Both the position numbers and the translations under genes were made by a program. The notes beneath the pieces are model-generated. The model made no database searches and was not told where the DNA came from. It saw only the letters and a program-made list of their open reading frames with translations. A stretch of DNA of 31,433 nt from positions 1 to 31,433 of IMG/VR virus record IMGVR_UViG_3300025168_000378, one strand, 5' to 3'. Source of the stretch: a virus. Below, in pieces: positions 7,039 to 16,356 of the stretch. How positions within the stretch are numbered: the first letter of the stretch is position 1; each line of letters begins with the position of its first letter.

Positions 7039-9860
7039 TGAATGTAGTTAATATAGAGTTATTAGATTACAAGTATGATGGTGCAGATATAGATTGGAAT
7101 GCAAGTGTTGTTGGTTCTTTAGATGTTTCATTACATTCTGAATTTCCATTAGCACTAACTTTTTCTATTGCAGATATAAAAGATATAGAAGCTCGTAAAG
7201 GAACTTTTAGTAAAACTTTTAAAATCCCTGCTACTAAAAACAATAATTTACTTTATAAAAACATATACCTATCTGAAACATATTCTACAAATAATTTAAC
7301 AAATAAAAAACCTTGTAGAATAATTTTTAATAATTTGTTTTCAATAGAAGGATTTTTACAATTATCTTCTGTTGGTCTTACAGATAATGCTACTCATTAT
7401 TCTTGTGTTTTTTACGGAGATAATATTGGTTGGACTTCTATTATAGCAGACTCTCTTTTAAAAGATTTAGGGACTAATGGAGATGCTTGGGAATATCTAA
7501 ATGACAAAACTACTGATGGTTTAGCTCCTGATGGAACTAATGGCGTGGGTGTAAATTTAAAAATTAATAAAGCAGGCATAAAGTCTACTTGGGATAATGA
7601 TGATGCACAGTATCAAAAAAGGTCTACAACTACAGACTCTACTACTGCTATTGTATATCCTATAACTACTTATGGTGATTTTAATTCTTCAGGAGATGAC
7701 TTTACTATACAATTATTAGACACTTGGTATTCTTATTTTACTGACTACACTTTTTTGACAAACATTCCCGCAACTTATACTTGTTATACAGGTACTGTAG
7801 GGGGTAATGTAATAGGAAATCCTGAGCCTGTTTGTGATTGGAGGCCTTGTATATGGGTTTATGATATTTTTAAAGAAATATTTACACAAGCAGGATATAC
7901 AATAAATTCTGTTTTTATAGAAAGCGAAACATTTAAAAGACTATTATTTGCCTTACCAAATTTTAAATTTAATAATGGTGATTTTAGATATAATGCTTTT
8001 TCTTTACAGCTATATTGGAATTTAGACCCAACTGTAAATGCCTCTAGTCAATTAGTTTACAAGAATCAATACACACAAGTTGTTAGCAATTCTAATGCAG
8101 ATATAATTAGTGAAGATATAGTTTTAGGAACACCATCAGGATTTAATTTATTTTTAAATGGAACAGGAATTCCTGAAGACCCTGCAAATGGTTGGAATTC
8201 TTCTAATAACAAAGAATTTAAAATTTCTGAATATGGAAAATACATTATAAGTATAAATAATTTTTGTGTTCATTTAGCTGCATTTTCTACTGCAGGAACA
8301 AGTATAGGAAACCTTCAGTATAAAACAAAATATGCTAGGGTAGACATATTGGTAAAAACAGTAGGAGATAATCAATTTCATTCTGTTGGTGGCTCAGAAG
8401 GTATGGTAGATTTTGCTTTTAATGTTGGAAGCACAAATGGAGGTTCTAGTTTAAATTTAACAAAAGAATTAGAAGATTCAGAAACTACTTTATATCTTAA
8501 CAAAGGAGATGTTGTCAAATTTAGACTAAAGGTTAGAGGAAAGACTACCGTTCCTGTAAACAATGGAACGACACTAACAGGAGATTGGTATTTGTTTGCT
8601 GATAAAAACATTAGTTCAGGAAGGTCGCATAATGGTAACATAAACATATCTGTAGACCCTGTTCACGCACAATATGGTCAAACTTATGATTTGAAAGACG
8701 TAATAAATAAAGACTATAAACAAATAGATTTTATTAAAGGTATAGCTCATTCATTTAACTTGCAATTTCAAACAGATGAAATGACTAAAACAGTTACTAT
8801 TGAGCCTTTTAATGATTTTTATAGACCCCTGCAAGAGTCTGTTGATTGGACATATAAAATAGATAGGTCTGTTGAATATGTAGACAAGTGGGTAAAGCAA
8901 TCTTTTAAAAGAGATATGGTTTTTAAATACAAAACAGATAGTGCAGATTTAAACGTAGAACAAAGAGGAATAAATTATTTTAATGGAATTTTAGATAACT
9001 ATCCTTATTATGAAACGCTTTCAGATGAATTTGAAAGAGGAACAACAACATTTGAAAATCCCTTCTTTGCAGGAACTATAAGTGTAAAAGATAGAGATTC
9101 AGTCACAGCACAAACAGACCCTCCTTATATTGCTGCTTTATGGCAAGAAAAAGAATCAGGAGGTACTACAAGTCAAAATGATTGGGAAAGACCTGTTAAG
9201 GGTTATAATTTTTTACCTCGTCTATTATATTGGAAAAAATATTCTCCTGATGCAGAGTTTGATGCAACCACACAAAACAGTATTTCACCAAAAAGAGCAA
9301 CAGTACAAAATTGGTCTGTAAATACAGAAACTATAATAGCTAACAGCAATATGCCCGTTCATATAACTTACAACAATCCTGCAGGTGGTGGGGTTTTGTC
9401 TAACGTATATCCGCAAGCAACTTCAGTCAATAGAGACGATAGCAATACTTTATTATTAACTTATGGTAATGTATGGGTTAGAGACTATAACGAGTCTCCT
9501 TCTAGTATTGGAATTTATACTACACCATACACAGTAGGTATGGGATTATATCACAGATATTACAAACAAATGATTGAGATGATTGTAAACAACCCTAGAG
9601 TAAGAACGGTACAGGTTAATTTAAAAATATCTGATATTGTAAATTTAGATATGAGAAAGCTAATATATATAGATGGCTGTTATTGGAGAATTAATAAAGT
9701 TATAGATTATATGCCGCAAGCAAATAAAACTACAAAAGTAGAATTAGTAGAGTGGACAGATATAGGAGAGTCAGCACCATCAACTCCTAATATAAATCAA
9801 AATGACGGAAGTTGGAATCCTGGTGGTGCGCAAACATATGACCCAAATCAAGGTTGGTAA
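7038..9860 (+). CDS. Tail tip / baseplate hub-like protein
   Basis: 940 residues, the largest gene here. An N-terminal segment around 45-70, with IADIKDIEARKGTFSKTF followed by KIPATKNNN, matches a pattern I associate with large tail-tip proteins of Bacteroidota phages (D-IKD..., SKTF-x-IPAT-xxN). The middle is beta-rich and Asn/Thr-rich; the region around 600-640 (IKGIAHSFNLQFQTDE, KTVTIEPFNDFY) resembles hub-like domains that fold back for tail-tip assembly. The C-terminal 30 residues are a low-complexity Asn/Gly/Pro tail. It is expected at the distal tail end, contacting the tape measure protein or receptor. Family-level function is inferred. Confidence 0.7.
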   Translation: MNVVNIELLDYKYDGADIDWNASVVGSLDVSLHSEFPLALTFSIADIKDIEARKGTFSKTFKIPATKNNNLLYKNIYLSETYSTNNLTNKKPCRIIFNNLFSIEGFLQLSSVGLTDNATHYSCVFYGDNIGWTSIIADSLLKDLGTNGDAWEYLNDKTTDGLAPDGTNGVGVNLKINKAGIKSTWDNDDAQYQKRSTTTDSTTAIVYPITTYGDFNSSGDDFTIQLLDTWYSYFTDYTFLTNIPATYTCYTGTVGGNVIGNPEPVCDWRPCIWVYDIFKEIFTQAGYTINSVFIESETFKRLLFALPNFKFNNGDFRYNAFSLQLYWNLDPTVNASSQLVYKNQYTQVVSNSNADIISEDIVLGTPSGFNLFLNGTGIPEDPANGWNSSNNKEFKISEYGKYIISINNFCVHLAAFSTAGTSIGNLQYKTKYARVDILVKTVGDNQFHSVGGSEGMVDFAFNVGSTNGGSSLNLTKELEDSETTLYLNKGDVVKFRLKVRGKTTVPVNNGTTLTGDWYLFADKNISSGRSHNGNINISVDPVHAQYGQTYDLKDVINKDYKQIDFIKGIAHSFNLQFQTDEMTKTVTIEPFNDFYRPLQESVDWTYKIDRSVEYVDKWVKQSFKRDMVFKYKTDSADLNVEQRGINYFNGILDNYPYYETLSDEFERGTTTFENPFFAGTISVKDRDSVTAQTDPPYIAALWQEKESGGTTSQNDWERPVKGYNFLPRLLYWKKYSPDAEFDATTQNSISPKRATVQNWSVNTETIIANSNMPVHITYNNPAGGGVLSNVYPQATSVNRDDSNTLLLTYGNVWVRDYNESPSSIGIYTTPYTVGMGLYHRYYKQMIEMIVNNPRVRTVQVNLKISDIVNLDMRKLIYIDGCYWRINKVIDYMPQANKTTKVELVEWTDIGESAPSTPNINQNDGSWNPGGAQTYDPNQGW

Positions 9861-9872
9861 AAAAAATATAAT

Positions 9873-10055
9873 ATGCCTAATATACAAAATGAAATAAGTG
9901 ATTCAGGAATTGCAGCTACAAGCGGTTTAGAAGTTTATATGACAATAACCATAGACTCTGTTGATTATTTAATTGATATTGTAGCTAATGATAAGTTTGG
10001 TAATTCTCATAAAGTTTTAAGACGAGCTATTAACGATACAATAGAAGAAGATTAG
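9873..10055 (+). CDS. Small hypothetical protein in tail module
   Basis: 60 residues, acidic C-terminus (NDTIEED), with a central beta-hairpin-like stretch VYMTITIDSVDYLIDIVA. It starts 12 bases after the tail-tip gene and ends one base before the gp10-like gene, so it is co-transcribed. No family recognised. Confidence 0.6.
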   Translation: MPNIQNEISDSGIAATSGLEVYMTITIDSVDYLIDIVANDKFGNSHKVLRRAINDTIEED

Positions 10056-10056
10056 T

Positions 10057-10578
10057 ATGGCTGATGAAAATTATCCTATAATAGTTGGTGGTTTAAAAAA
10101 GGTTGGAAACTACTTTATTAAAGAATTAAAATATGAGTTAAAAGAACAAGAGCATATAGCTACAGGAAAACTTTTTAATTCTTTTTATTCAGATATTTAT
10201 GAGCAGTTTGGTAATCTTTATTTAGATGTAACTTCTGATTTAGATTATTTGTGGATAGTAAATGACGGTGCATCAATGGGTGTTGATGTAGATGAAGCAA
10301 CTATAAAAAGTTGGGCAGCAGCAAAAGGAATTAGATTTAACAATCCTAAAGAAGAGGCAAGATTTGCAGAATCTGTTGTAAGACAATTAGCATCACAATA
10401 TTTAACTAAAGGAGGAGAAATGGTTGCTCCTAGAAGATATAATTTTATAGGCTATGCTTTTGCAAGAGCAGAAAGTTCGGGAATAATAGAACAAATAGAA
10501 GAAGATATTTATAATACAGTAGAAAGAGAAATAGGATTAGGTTTATCAGGTAAAGTAATACAATTAACAATTAGTTAG
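10057..10578 (+). CDS. HK97 gp10-like head-tail joining / tail completion protein (putative)
   Basis: 173 residues. The order TGKLFNSFYSDI (about 37-48), VTSDLDYLWIVNDGA (about 58-72), TIKSWAAAKGI (about 81-91) and a C-terminal RRYNFIGYAFARAE matches gp10-like proteins, in which a short N-terminal helix, a TG-xL-xxS turn, a Y-x-x-x-V-x-x-G segment and a late arginine-rich motif recur. These proteins complete the neck between portal and tail. It is directly upstream of the tape measure gene, two bases apart. Confidence 0.65.
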   Translation: MADENYPIIVGGLKKVGNYFIKELKYELKEQEHIATGKLFNSFYSDIYEQFGNLYLDVTSDLDYLWIVNDGASMGVDVDEATIKSWAAAKGIRFNNPKEEARFAESVVRQLASQYLTKGGEMVAPRRYNFIGYAFARAESSGIIEQIEEDIYNTVEREIGLGLSGKVIQLTIS

Positions 10579-10580
10579 AT

Positions 10581-13328
10581 ATGGCATTAAACAAAAAAGT
10601 AGCAATAGAAGTAGAAATCAAAAACATTAAAAAAGTTGCTGATTTAAAAAAAGAGTTAAAAGATTTACGAAAAGAACAGATAGAAGCTGAAAAGTATTCA
10701 AAAACAGGAATGTTTACTTCTAAAAAGCAAGAAAAACAATATTTAAAAAATTCTAGGGCTATAAAAGAAAAGTCTACTCAGTTAAGAAATTTAAACAAAA
10801 ATTTAAAAGAATCTACTACCAATACTACTAAGTCTACTAAGGCTACTAATGGTATGGCTAAACAAATTGTTAAAGGAGCTGCAGCTATTGGTGTTATTGT
10901 TACTGCTTTTAGAACTATTAATAGAGCTGTGTCTTCTGTTGTAAGCACTTTTACTGAGTTTGAATTTGTAATGGCTAAGGTAAATGCTGTTTCAGGAGCA
11001 ACAGAACAAGAGTTTGCTGCACTAACAAGTTCTGCTGAAGAATTAGGTAGAACAACCTTTTTTACTGCAGAGCAGGTAGGTCAATTACAATTAAATTTCT
11101 CTAAGCTAGGTTTTACTGCAGACGAAATTATGAACGCACAACAAGCTACTCTTAATTTAGCAACAGCAACAGGTAGTGATTTGGCTAGAAGTGCAACTGT
11201 CGCAGGTGCTGCTATACGAGGTTTTGGACTAGACGCTAGTGAAACAGAAAGAGTAGTTGATGTTATGGCTGTATCCTTTGCAAGTTCTGCTATGGATATA
11301 GAAAAATTTCAAACATCTATGACTAAAGTTGCTCCTATTGCAAAATCAGCAGGGTTCTCTTTAGAAGATACTACAGCTATTATGTCTAAATTAACAGACT
11401 CAGGTATAGAGGCTTCTATTGCAGGTACATCTTTAAGAAATATATTACTTAAAATGCAAGACCCTTCTTCTGATTTAACTAAATCTTTTGGAAGAACCAT
11501 ACACGGACTAGATGATTTAGTGCCTGCTATGAAAGCTTTTGTTGAACAAGGAGGTAGTATGGCAGATGTTATGGAGGTTGTAGATTTAAGACAAGCGGCT
11601 GCTTTTGAACAAATGATAACTACTGCTGACGGTACTGTAGAGCTAAGAAACGCCTTATTAGATGCAGGTGGTGAAGGTCAAAGAATGGCAGATATTGTTG
11701 GTGATACATTACAAGGTTCTTTCTTAAAATTTAGGTCAGCGCTTGAAGGTCTTGCCATATCTATAATGAAAGATTTTGCAGGAGGACTGCAAAGTGCTAT
11801 AGAAAATTTAGCTACATTTTTTAATATGTTAGCTGAAAATAGCAAAACAATAGTCTCTATAATAACAGGGGTTGCTAAACTAGCTAAAGTTATTGGTATA
11901 TATAAAACTGTTCAATTAGCTGCAAACATAGCTACAGGTGCTTTTGCTGTAGTCACAGGTAATGCAACTACTGCTACAACTCTTTTTATAAATAGATTAA
12001 AGAGTTTGTATGCTACTATGTTGGCTAATCCCTACGTTGCTGTTGGAACTCTGCTTTTAGCTTTAGCAACAGATGTTTTAGGTTTAAGAAAAGAAGTGGA
12101 AGAAACAGATGAAAGTTGGCAAAAAATGAATGAAACTATTTTTGGTGAAGCAAAAAAATATCAAAAAAGAGAAGAAGTTATTGAAGCTTTAAAAAGCGAA
12201 TTGGCAACAGTACAAGATTTGCAAAGAGCAAAAATTGAAATGAATCGTTTAGACCAAGAAATAGCTGCTGCAGGAAAATCAAGACACGCTGCTAAAATAC
12301 AAGCAGAAAAAAATGCTAATGAAATGTTTAGAGAGGGCGAGCAAGCATTAAAAGATGCTTATGTAGCACAAACTATGAGAGATTTTGATACTGATTTAAG
12401 ATTAAAAGAAGAACAAAAACAAAAAATAGAATTTGCTGTTCAAAATAGTAATATTGTTGAAGAAGAAGTTAGGGGTACAAATGCTATTATTGAATCTAAA
12501 AAACAATTAAATGATGTTGAAAGAGAGTTGTTGGCTTTTAAAGTAGAGCAAATGGATTTAGGTTTGACTACTGAAAAAGAAAATGCAGAAATAAGGAGGC
12601 AATTAATACAACAAGAAATAAAAGACATAAAAGAATTATTAAGAACACAATCAGGTTATGTTGTTGATAGAGAGACTATGTTAACAAAACTTAATGAATT
12701 AGAAAAAAAATTAATAAAAGACAACGAAAAAGATAAAACAGCAGCTTTTAAAGAAGATGTAAAAAGAGCTATGCTATCAGGCCAAACAGCGGAAGAAGCT
12801 ATGAAGTCTGTAGTAAGGGCGCAAATTATGGAGGCTGTTGCAGGGTTTATGGCGTCTATATTTGAAAGTGTACCCTTTCCTTTAAACTTAGTTTTAGCAG
12901 CAGGGGCAGGCGCAGTTGTTGGAAGGCTTATTGACCAACAAATTGGTAAGTTTGAAGATGGAGGTATAGTAAATAAATATGCAGATGGAGGTATGGTATA
13001 CGGAAGGTCTCACGCACAAGGTGGAGAGAAGTTTGCAGTAGGAGGTAGGGTGGCAGAGCTTGAAGGCGGAGAAGCTGTTATAAATAAGCGTAGTACAGCT
13101 ATGTTTAAAGGACAGCTATCAGCTATGAACGCAGCAGGTGGTGGTGTTAAATTTGCAGATGGTGGTTTAATGAATATGCCATCTTTTGCTAGCTCACAAT
13201 TTAATGCAACAAGCCAACAAAATATGATGGGAGCTATGAATTCAAATAGCAGGGTAGTAGTGGTTGAGGCCGATATAACAGACAGTCAAAATACCGTAGG
13301 TATAATAGAGGCGGAAGCCACATTTTAA
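10581..13328 (+). CDS. Tail tape measure protein, TP901 family
   Basis: 915 residues; sets tail length and later exits with the DNA. An N-terminal coiled coil (about 15-75, KKELKDLRKEQIEAEK) precedes a Phage tail tape measure (TP901/PhageMinor) core at about 125-330: VMAKVNAVSGATEQEF, TAEQVGQLQLNFSKLGF, ATATGSDLARSATVAGAAI and GIEASIAGTSLRNILLKM are characteristic. Hydrophobic helices follow near 425-500, then a long charged coiled coil (about 510-720). The Gly-rich tail (FEDGGIVNKYADGGMVYG, AELEGGEAVINKRST) is a common ending of these proteins. At roughly 1.5 angstrom per residue the length would suit a tail of about 135 nm, so a siphovirus is inferred. Confidence 0.93.
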   Translation: MALNKKVAIEVEIKNIKKVADLKKELKDLRKEQIEAEKYSKTGMFTSKKQEKQYLKNSRAIKEKSTQLRNLNKNLKESTTNTTKSTKATNGMAKQIVKGAAAIGVIVTAFRTINRAVSSVVSTFTEFEFVMAKVNAVSGATEQEFAALTSSAEELGRTTFFTAEQVGQLQLNFSKLGFTADEIMNAQQATLNLATATGSDLARSATVAGAAIRGFGLDASETERVVDVMAVSFASSAMDIEKFQTSMTKVAPIAKSAGFSLEDTTAIMSKLTDSGIEASIAGTSLRNILLKMQDPSSDLTKSFGRTIHGLDDLVPAMKAFVEQGGSMADVMEVVDLRQAAAFEQMITTADGTVELRNALLDAGGEGQRMADIVGDTLQGSFLKFRSALEGLAISIMKDFAGGLQSAIENLATFFNMLAENSKTIVSIITGVAKLAKVIGIYKTVQLAANIATGAFAVVTGNATTATTLFINRLKSLYATMLANPYVAVGTLLLALATDVLGLRKEVEETDESWQKMNETIFGEAKKYQKREEVIEALKSELATVQDLQRAKIEMNRLDQEIAAAGKSRHAAKIQAEKNANEMFREGEQALKDAYVAQTMRDFDTDLRLKEEQKQKIEFAVQNSNIVEEEVRGTNAIIESKKQLNDVERELLAFKVEQMDLGLTTEKENAEIRRQLIQQEIKDIKELLRTQSGYVVDRETMLTKLNELEKKLIKDNEKDKTAAFKEDVKRAMLSGQTAEEAMKSVVRAQIMEAVAGFMASIFESVPFPLNLVLAAGAGAVVGRLIDQQIGKFEDGGIVNKYADGGMVYGRSHAQGGEKFAVGGRVAELEGGEAVINKRSTAMFKGQLSAMNAAGGGVKFADGGLMNMPSFASSQFNATSQQNMMGAMNSNSRVVVVEADITDSQNTVGIIEAEATF

Positions 13329-13339
13329 AATATAAACAT

Positions 13340-13540
13340 ATGTTTGTTAGTAAAAAAGTAAAGCAAGATAGATTAGATACGTGCAAAAAGTGCGATTTTT
13401 ATAGAAACTTCTTAATGTTAAGATATCCTAAGTGGGATAAAGGAGCAAGATGCGCTAAATGCACTTGCTTTTTAGATGCAAAAGCATCATTAACAAAAAG
13501 GTATAAAGGAGAATGTCCTTTACACAAATGGGAAGAATAA
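13340..13540 (+). CDS. Small zinc-ribbon protein
   Basis: 66 residues. Cysteines at 15, 18, 38, 41, 43 and 59 form CKKC, CAKCTC and GECPLHKW motifs, a pattern common in short phage proteins next to tail genes (CxxC, then CxxCxC-F, then CPxxKW). It probably binds one zinc ion. Function is unknown. It lies 11 bases after the tape measure gene and 15 before the next small gene. Confidence 0.75.
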   Translation: MFVSKKVKQDRLDTCKKCDFYRNFLMLRYPKWDKGARCAKCTCFLDAKASLTKRYKGECPLHKWEE

Positions 13541-13555
13541 TATAAATTAACATTT

Positions 13556-13804
13556 ATGAGTGTTGAAGCTATAGCCAATAAAATAGAACAAGAAAAAAAA
13601 AAAGAAATTATAGAAGCTGTAAAAACTAACAGGAAACATATGGATACTGTTGGTAAGTATCACCCTGACGGTTTAACTTTTTTGTTTAAAGAATGGCATA
13701 GGCATTTTCCACAAATAAAACAAAGAATGGGTTGTATAGGTTGTAGACAGGCGGTTACAATTTTTTGGGAAGATGTAAATAAATTTTGGGAATCTAATAA
13801 TTAA
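13556..13804 (+). CDS. Small conserved phage protein with GCxxCR motif
   Basis: 82 residues; N-terminal lysine-rich helix, then LTFLFKEWHRHFPQIKQ (about 41-57) and MGCIGCRQAVTIFWEDV (about 58-74). The pairing of an aromatic WHRHFP segment with a CxxCR motif is conserved-looking, and the Cys/His residues could bind metal. No function is known to me. It is one base from the next gene and part of the small-gene cluster between tail and head modules. Confidence 0.65.
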   Translation: MSVEAIANKIEQEKKKEIIEAVKTNRKHMDTVGKYHPDGLTFLFKEWHRHFPQIKQRMGCIGCRQAVTIFWEDVNKFWESNN

Positions 13805-13805
13805 T

Positions 13806-14126
13806 ATGGCATCAAGACAAAATAAAGTAGATGTAGTTTATGATTATATAGATTTAGCTGAAACAGAAATTATAAAGAGATGGCACGAGCCTACTACAAA
13901 AGACATATTAAGACACTTAATAGAACGAGGTATAGTAGAGCCTAAGCGGTTAAGAAACTATATGATAATTTATGATTTTGATTGTATGCTCAGAACTAAT
14001 GAAGGTAATAGAACTTATACTTTTATGGACTTATCTATTAAATATAATATTTCTGAAAGGCAAGCACAAAGTATAGTTTATAAAGAAAGAAGAAAGCAAT
14101 CTCCATCTGAAAATATTACATACTAA
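13806..14126 (+). CDS. Small helix-turn-helix protein (putative)
   Basis: 106 residues. The C-terminal half MDLSIKYNISERQAQSIVYKE (about 76-96; the key part is SIKYNISERQAQSIV) has the shape of a helix-turn-helix: a helix, the turn after YNIS, then a recognition helix. The N-terminal part contains EIIKRWHEPTTKDILRHLIE. It is the last gene before the head module and could regulate late transcription or act as a packaging-associated DNA-binding protein; neither is shown. Confidence 0.6.
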   Translation: MASRQNKVDVVYDYIDLAETEIIKRWHEPTTKDILRHLIERGIVEPKRLRNYMIIYDFDCMLRTNEGNRTYTFMDLSIKYNISERQAQSIVYKERRKQSPSENITY

Positions 14127-14144
14127 ATTTTTTTCCTAAAACTG

Positions 14145-14178
14145 CGCAACTTTTTGAAAACTAAAAAATAGTTTTGCG
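14145..14178 (+). promoter_or_regulatory. Inverted repeats with -7-like box before the head module
   Basis: The 55-base gap before the protease gene holds AAAACT (14157-14162) and AGTTTT (14170-14175) as a six-bp stem, plus CGCAA (14145-14149) and TTGCG (14174-14178). TAGTTTTG (14169-14176) fits the TAnnTTTG -7 box but lacks a TTG at the proper -33 distance. It ends six bases before the ATG, so a transcript from it would be nearly leaderless. A late promoter or operator is possible. Confidence 0.35.
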
Positions 14179-14181
14179 TCT

Positions 14182-15183
14182 ATGAATAAAAATTGGTATA
14201 ACATTAAAGCAGAAGCGTCTAGCAAGTCTGCAGACGTTTACATTTTTGATGAAATAGGTACTTTTGGCTTAACAGCTCAAAGTTTCATTGAAGAAATTAA
14301 ATCATACAAAGATACTCCAATGAGCTTACACATTAATTGTGTAGGTGGTGATGTGTTTGAAGGTATGGCAATTTACAATGTTCTTAAAAAAAGAACAGCA
14401 AGAACAACAGTATATATAGAAGGAATAGCTGCAAGTATGGGTAGTGTAATTGCATTAGCAGGTGATGAGGTCGTTATGGCTGAAAACTCACTATTTATGA
14501 TACACAATGCTTGGGGTGGAGCTATGGGTGAGGCAACTGAGATAAGAAAGACTGCTGCATTATTAGATAAAATAAGCGGTGAAATTGCTGACATCTATAC
14601 TAAAAAGACTAATCTACCTTATAACAAGGTAAAAGAAATGATGGACGAGGAAACTTGGTTAAGTGCTGATGAGGCTTTTAATTTAGGATTCATTGACTCT
14701 ATCTCTGACGCTATTAAAGTAGCGGCTAAATATGACGTTTCTAAGTTTAAAAATATAACAGACAAGGAAATTCAAAATAAACTAAGTGTTAATTTAAAAA
14801 GTAAAAAAATGACCGAAGAATTGAAAAATTGGTTTAACGCTAAAGTTGAAGAAATTATTACTAAAGTAAAAGCTAGTAATGAGTCTGAAACTGAAGATGT
14901 TAAAGAGGTAGAGGTGATGATGGCTGATGAAAAAGAAGTTTCTGAGAAACTTACAGGATTTGAAGCTAAAGTTACTGAACTAGATAGTTTTGTTGCTGAA
15001 TTAGTAGGAGAAAAAGAAACTCTTACTCAGGAAGTAGAAAGACTAAACGCTTTATTAAGTAAAGCAGATGCTAAAGGAACTGAGCTATCAACTGATGGTG
15101 ACCCTGTAGTAGTTGATAACAAAAAAGAAGATGAGGATAGTGTATTCTTCAATGCGATAGCAGCAAAATTAAAACAATATTAA
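14182..15183 (+). CDS. ClpP-type (S14) prohead protease with scaffold-like C-terminal extension
   Basis: 333 residues. Residues about 18-180 are a ClpP-like serine protease: LHINCVGGDVFEGMAIYN (substrate-binding GGD strand), GIAASMGS with nucleophile Ser85, and MIHNAWG with His108; Asp137 is a candidate third residue. Phage ClpP-like proteases mature the prohead. From about 205 the sequence becomes acidic and coiled-coil (VTELDSFVAELVGEKE and neighbours), as in scaffolding domains. An in-frame ATG at 14809 (MTEELKNWF), preceded by an A-rich leader, could produce a separate 124-residue scaffold. It is directly followed by the major capsid gene, 24 bases away. Confidence 0.9.
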   Translation: MNKNWYNIKAEASSKSADVYIFDEIGTFGLTAQSFIEEIKSYKDTPMSLHINCVGGDVFEGMAIYNVLKKRTARTTVYIEGIAASMGSVIALAGDEVVMAENSLFMIHNAWGGAMGEATEIRKTAALLDKISGEIADIYTKKTNLPYNKVKEMMDEETWLSADEAFNLGFIDSISDAIKVAAKYDVSKFKNITDKEIQNKLSVNLKSKKMTEELKNWFNAKVEEIITKVKASNESETEDVKEVEVMMADEKEVSEKLTGFEAKVTELDSFVAELVGEKETLTQEVERLNALLSKADAKGTELSTDGDPVVVDNKKEDEDSVFFNAIAAKLKQY

Positions 15184-15186
15184 ATT

Positions 15187-15207
15187 AAAATTAAATAAAT
15201 AAATAAA
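15187..15207 (+). promoter_or_regulatory. TAAA-repeat translation leader of the capsid gene
   Basis: The bases before the capsid ATG are a run of AAAT/TAAA units with no Shine-Dalgarno sequence. Flavobacterial starts favour A-rich leaders, so this probably marks a strongly translated gene. The same arrangement precedes the 24448 gene and, shorter, the 19160 gene. Confidence 0.5.
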
Positions 15208-16326
15208 ATGGCAAATATAGCACAACACCAAGTAGGAATGACTTATGCAGGGTCTTATGCGTCAAAAATCATATTAGAACCAATGTTTCGTTCTGATGAT
15301 ATTATGCGTAATTATACTGTCTATCCTAATGTAAAATATAAACAAAATCTAATGATGGCTCCTAAGCTGTCAGGAATAACTGCACTAAACACAGGCTGTG
15401 GAACAGCTAACACTTGTGACCCTGCAGGATTTTCTATAGAACAAAAAGTAATTACAGTTTCTAATGTTTCTGTAAAACAAGTACAATGTTGGGACGAGTT
15501 TCAAGACCAATTTTTAGTTGAGTCTTACAAATCAGGATTAAATATGCCTGACTTGACAGGAACTCAATTAGCAGATGTAATCTTAAACAGAGTAAGACAC
15601 GGTATCCAATCAGATGTAGTAAGAAATATGTGGGCAGGAAATACTGCTGTAGGTACTGCAAGTGGAGCAACTTGTTCTTACAGATGGGCAGATGGATTAT
15701 GGAAAACATTATCAGCAGGAAATGCAATTATTGCAGGTAGCACAACAATGAGAGCAGTTGCTACAACAACTACAGCCGAAACTAATTTAGTAACTGTAGG
15801 GGCTGCAATAGCAGGAAGTGATGCAATTACTTTATTAACTGAAATTTTTGATACTGCTTCAGCAGAATTACAACAAATTCCAGCTTCAGAAAAAAGAATG
15901 TTTGTAACACCAAATATTTACAATGCTTACTATGGTGCTTTAACAGCAGTTGCAGTTAATGGCGCAGTTGATTTTGGACATTCAGAGGCTCAATCAGGTG
16001 TAAACTACGCTAGATTAAGTTTTAGAGGTGTAGAGTTAGTTCCTATGTATGAGTGGGACGTAGCTTTTGCAGCTTTAACAGGTGCTGATGCTCCTGCATT
16101 ATTTAATCACGCTTCATTTACAGGTGCAAATAAACAAGCAACTCAAGGTTGTATTTATTCTGCAAAAGACAATTTAATTATTGGTTCTAATGTAAATGAC
16201 CCTGATACACAGCTAAAAATGTTCTATGACGAAGTTTCTGAAAATATGTATATCCGTTCTAACTTTACAATGGGATACCAATACGGTTGGAATTCTTTAG
16301 TAAATGGAGGAAGTTTAGTAAGATAA
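15208..16326 (+). CDS. Major capsid protein, HK97-fold (putative)
   Basis: 372 residues, expected to be the most abundant virion protein. It follows the ClpP-like protease/scaffold gene, the usual location. The sequence has an extended N-arm (SYASKIILEPMFRSDDIMRNY), a central spine-helix-like stretch (ADVILNRVRHGIQSDVVRNM), and a C-terminal VELVPMYEWDVAF with late DNLIIGSNVNDPDTQLKMF, resembling capsid proteins of Bacteroidota phages. Length is normal for HK97-fold capsids. Cysteines at CGTANTC (about 63-69) and in the P-domain could form disulfides. The A-rich leader suggests strong expression. Confidence 0.85.
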   Translation: MANIAQHQVGMTYAGSYASKIILEPMFRSDDIMRNYTVYPNVKYKQNLMMAPKLSGITALNTGCGTANTCDPAGFSIEQKVITVSNVSVKQVQCWDEFQDQFLVESYKSGLNMPDLTGTQLADVILNRVRHGIQSDVVRNMWAGNTAVGTASGATCSYRWADGLWKTLSAGNAIIAGSTTMRAVATTTTAETNLVTVGAAIAGSDAITLLTEIFDTASAELQQIPASEKRMFVTPNIYNAYYGALTAVAVNGAVDFGHSEAQSGVNYARLSFRGVELVPMYEWDVAFAALTGADAPALFNHASFTGANKQATQGCIYSAKDNLIIGSNVNDPDTQLKMFYDEVSENMYIRSNFTMGYQYGWNSLVNGGSLVR

Positions 16327-16356
16327 CATAATATTAACTTTAAAAAATAGAATAAA

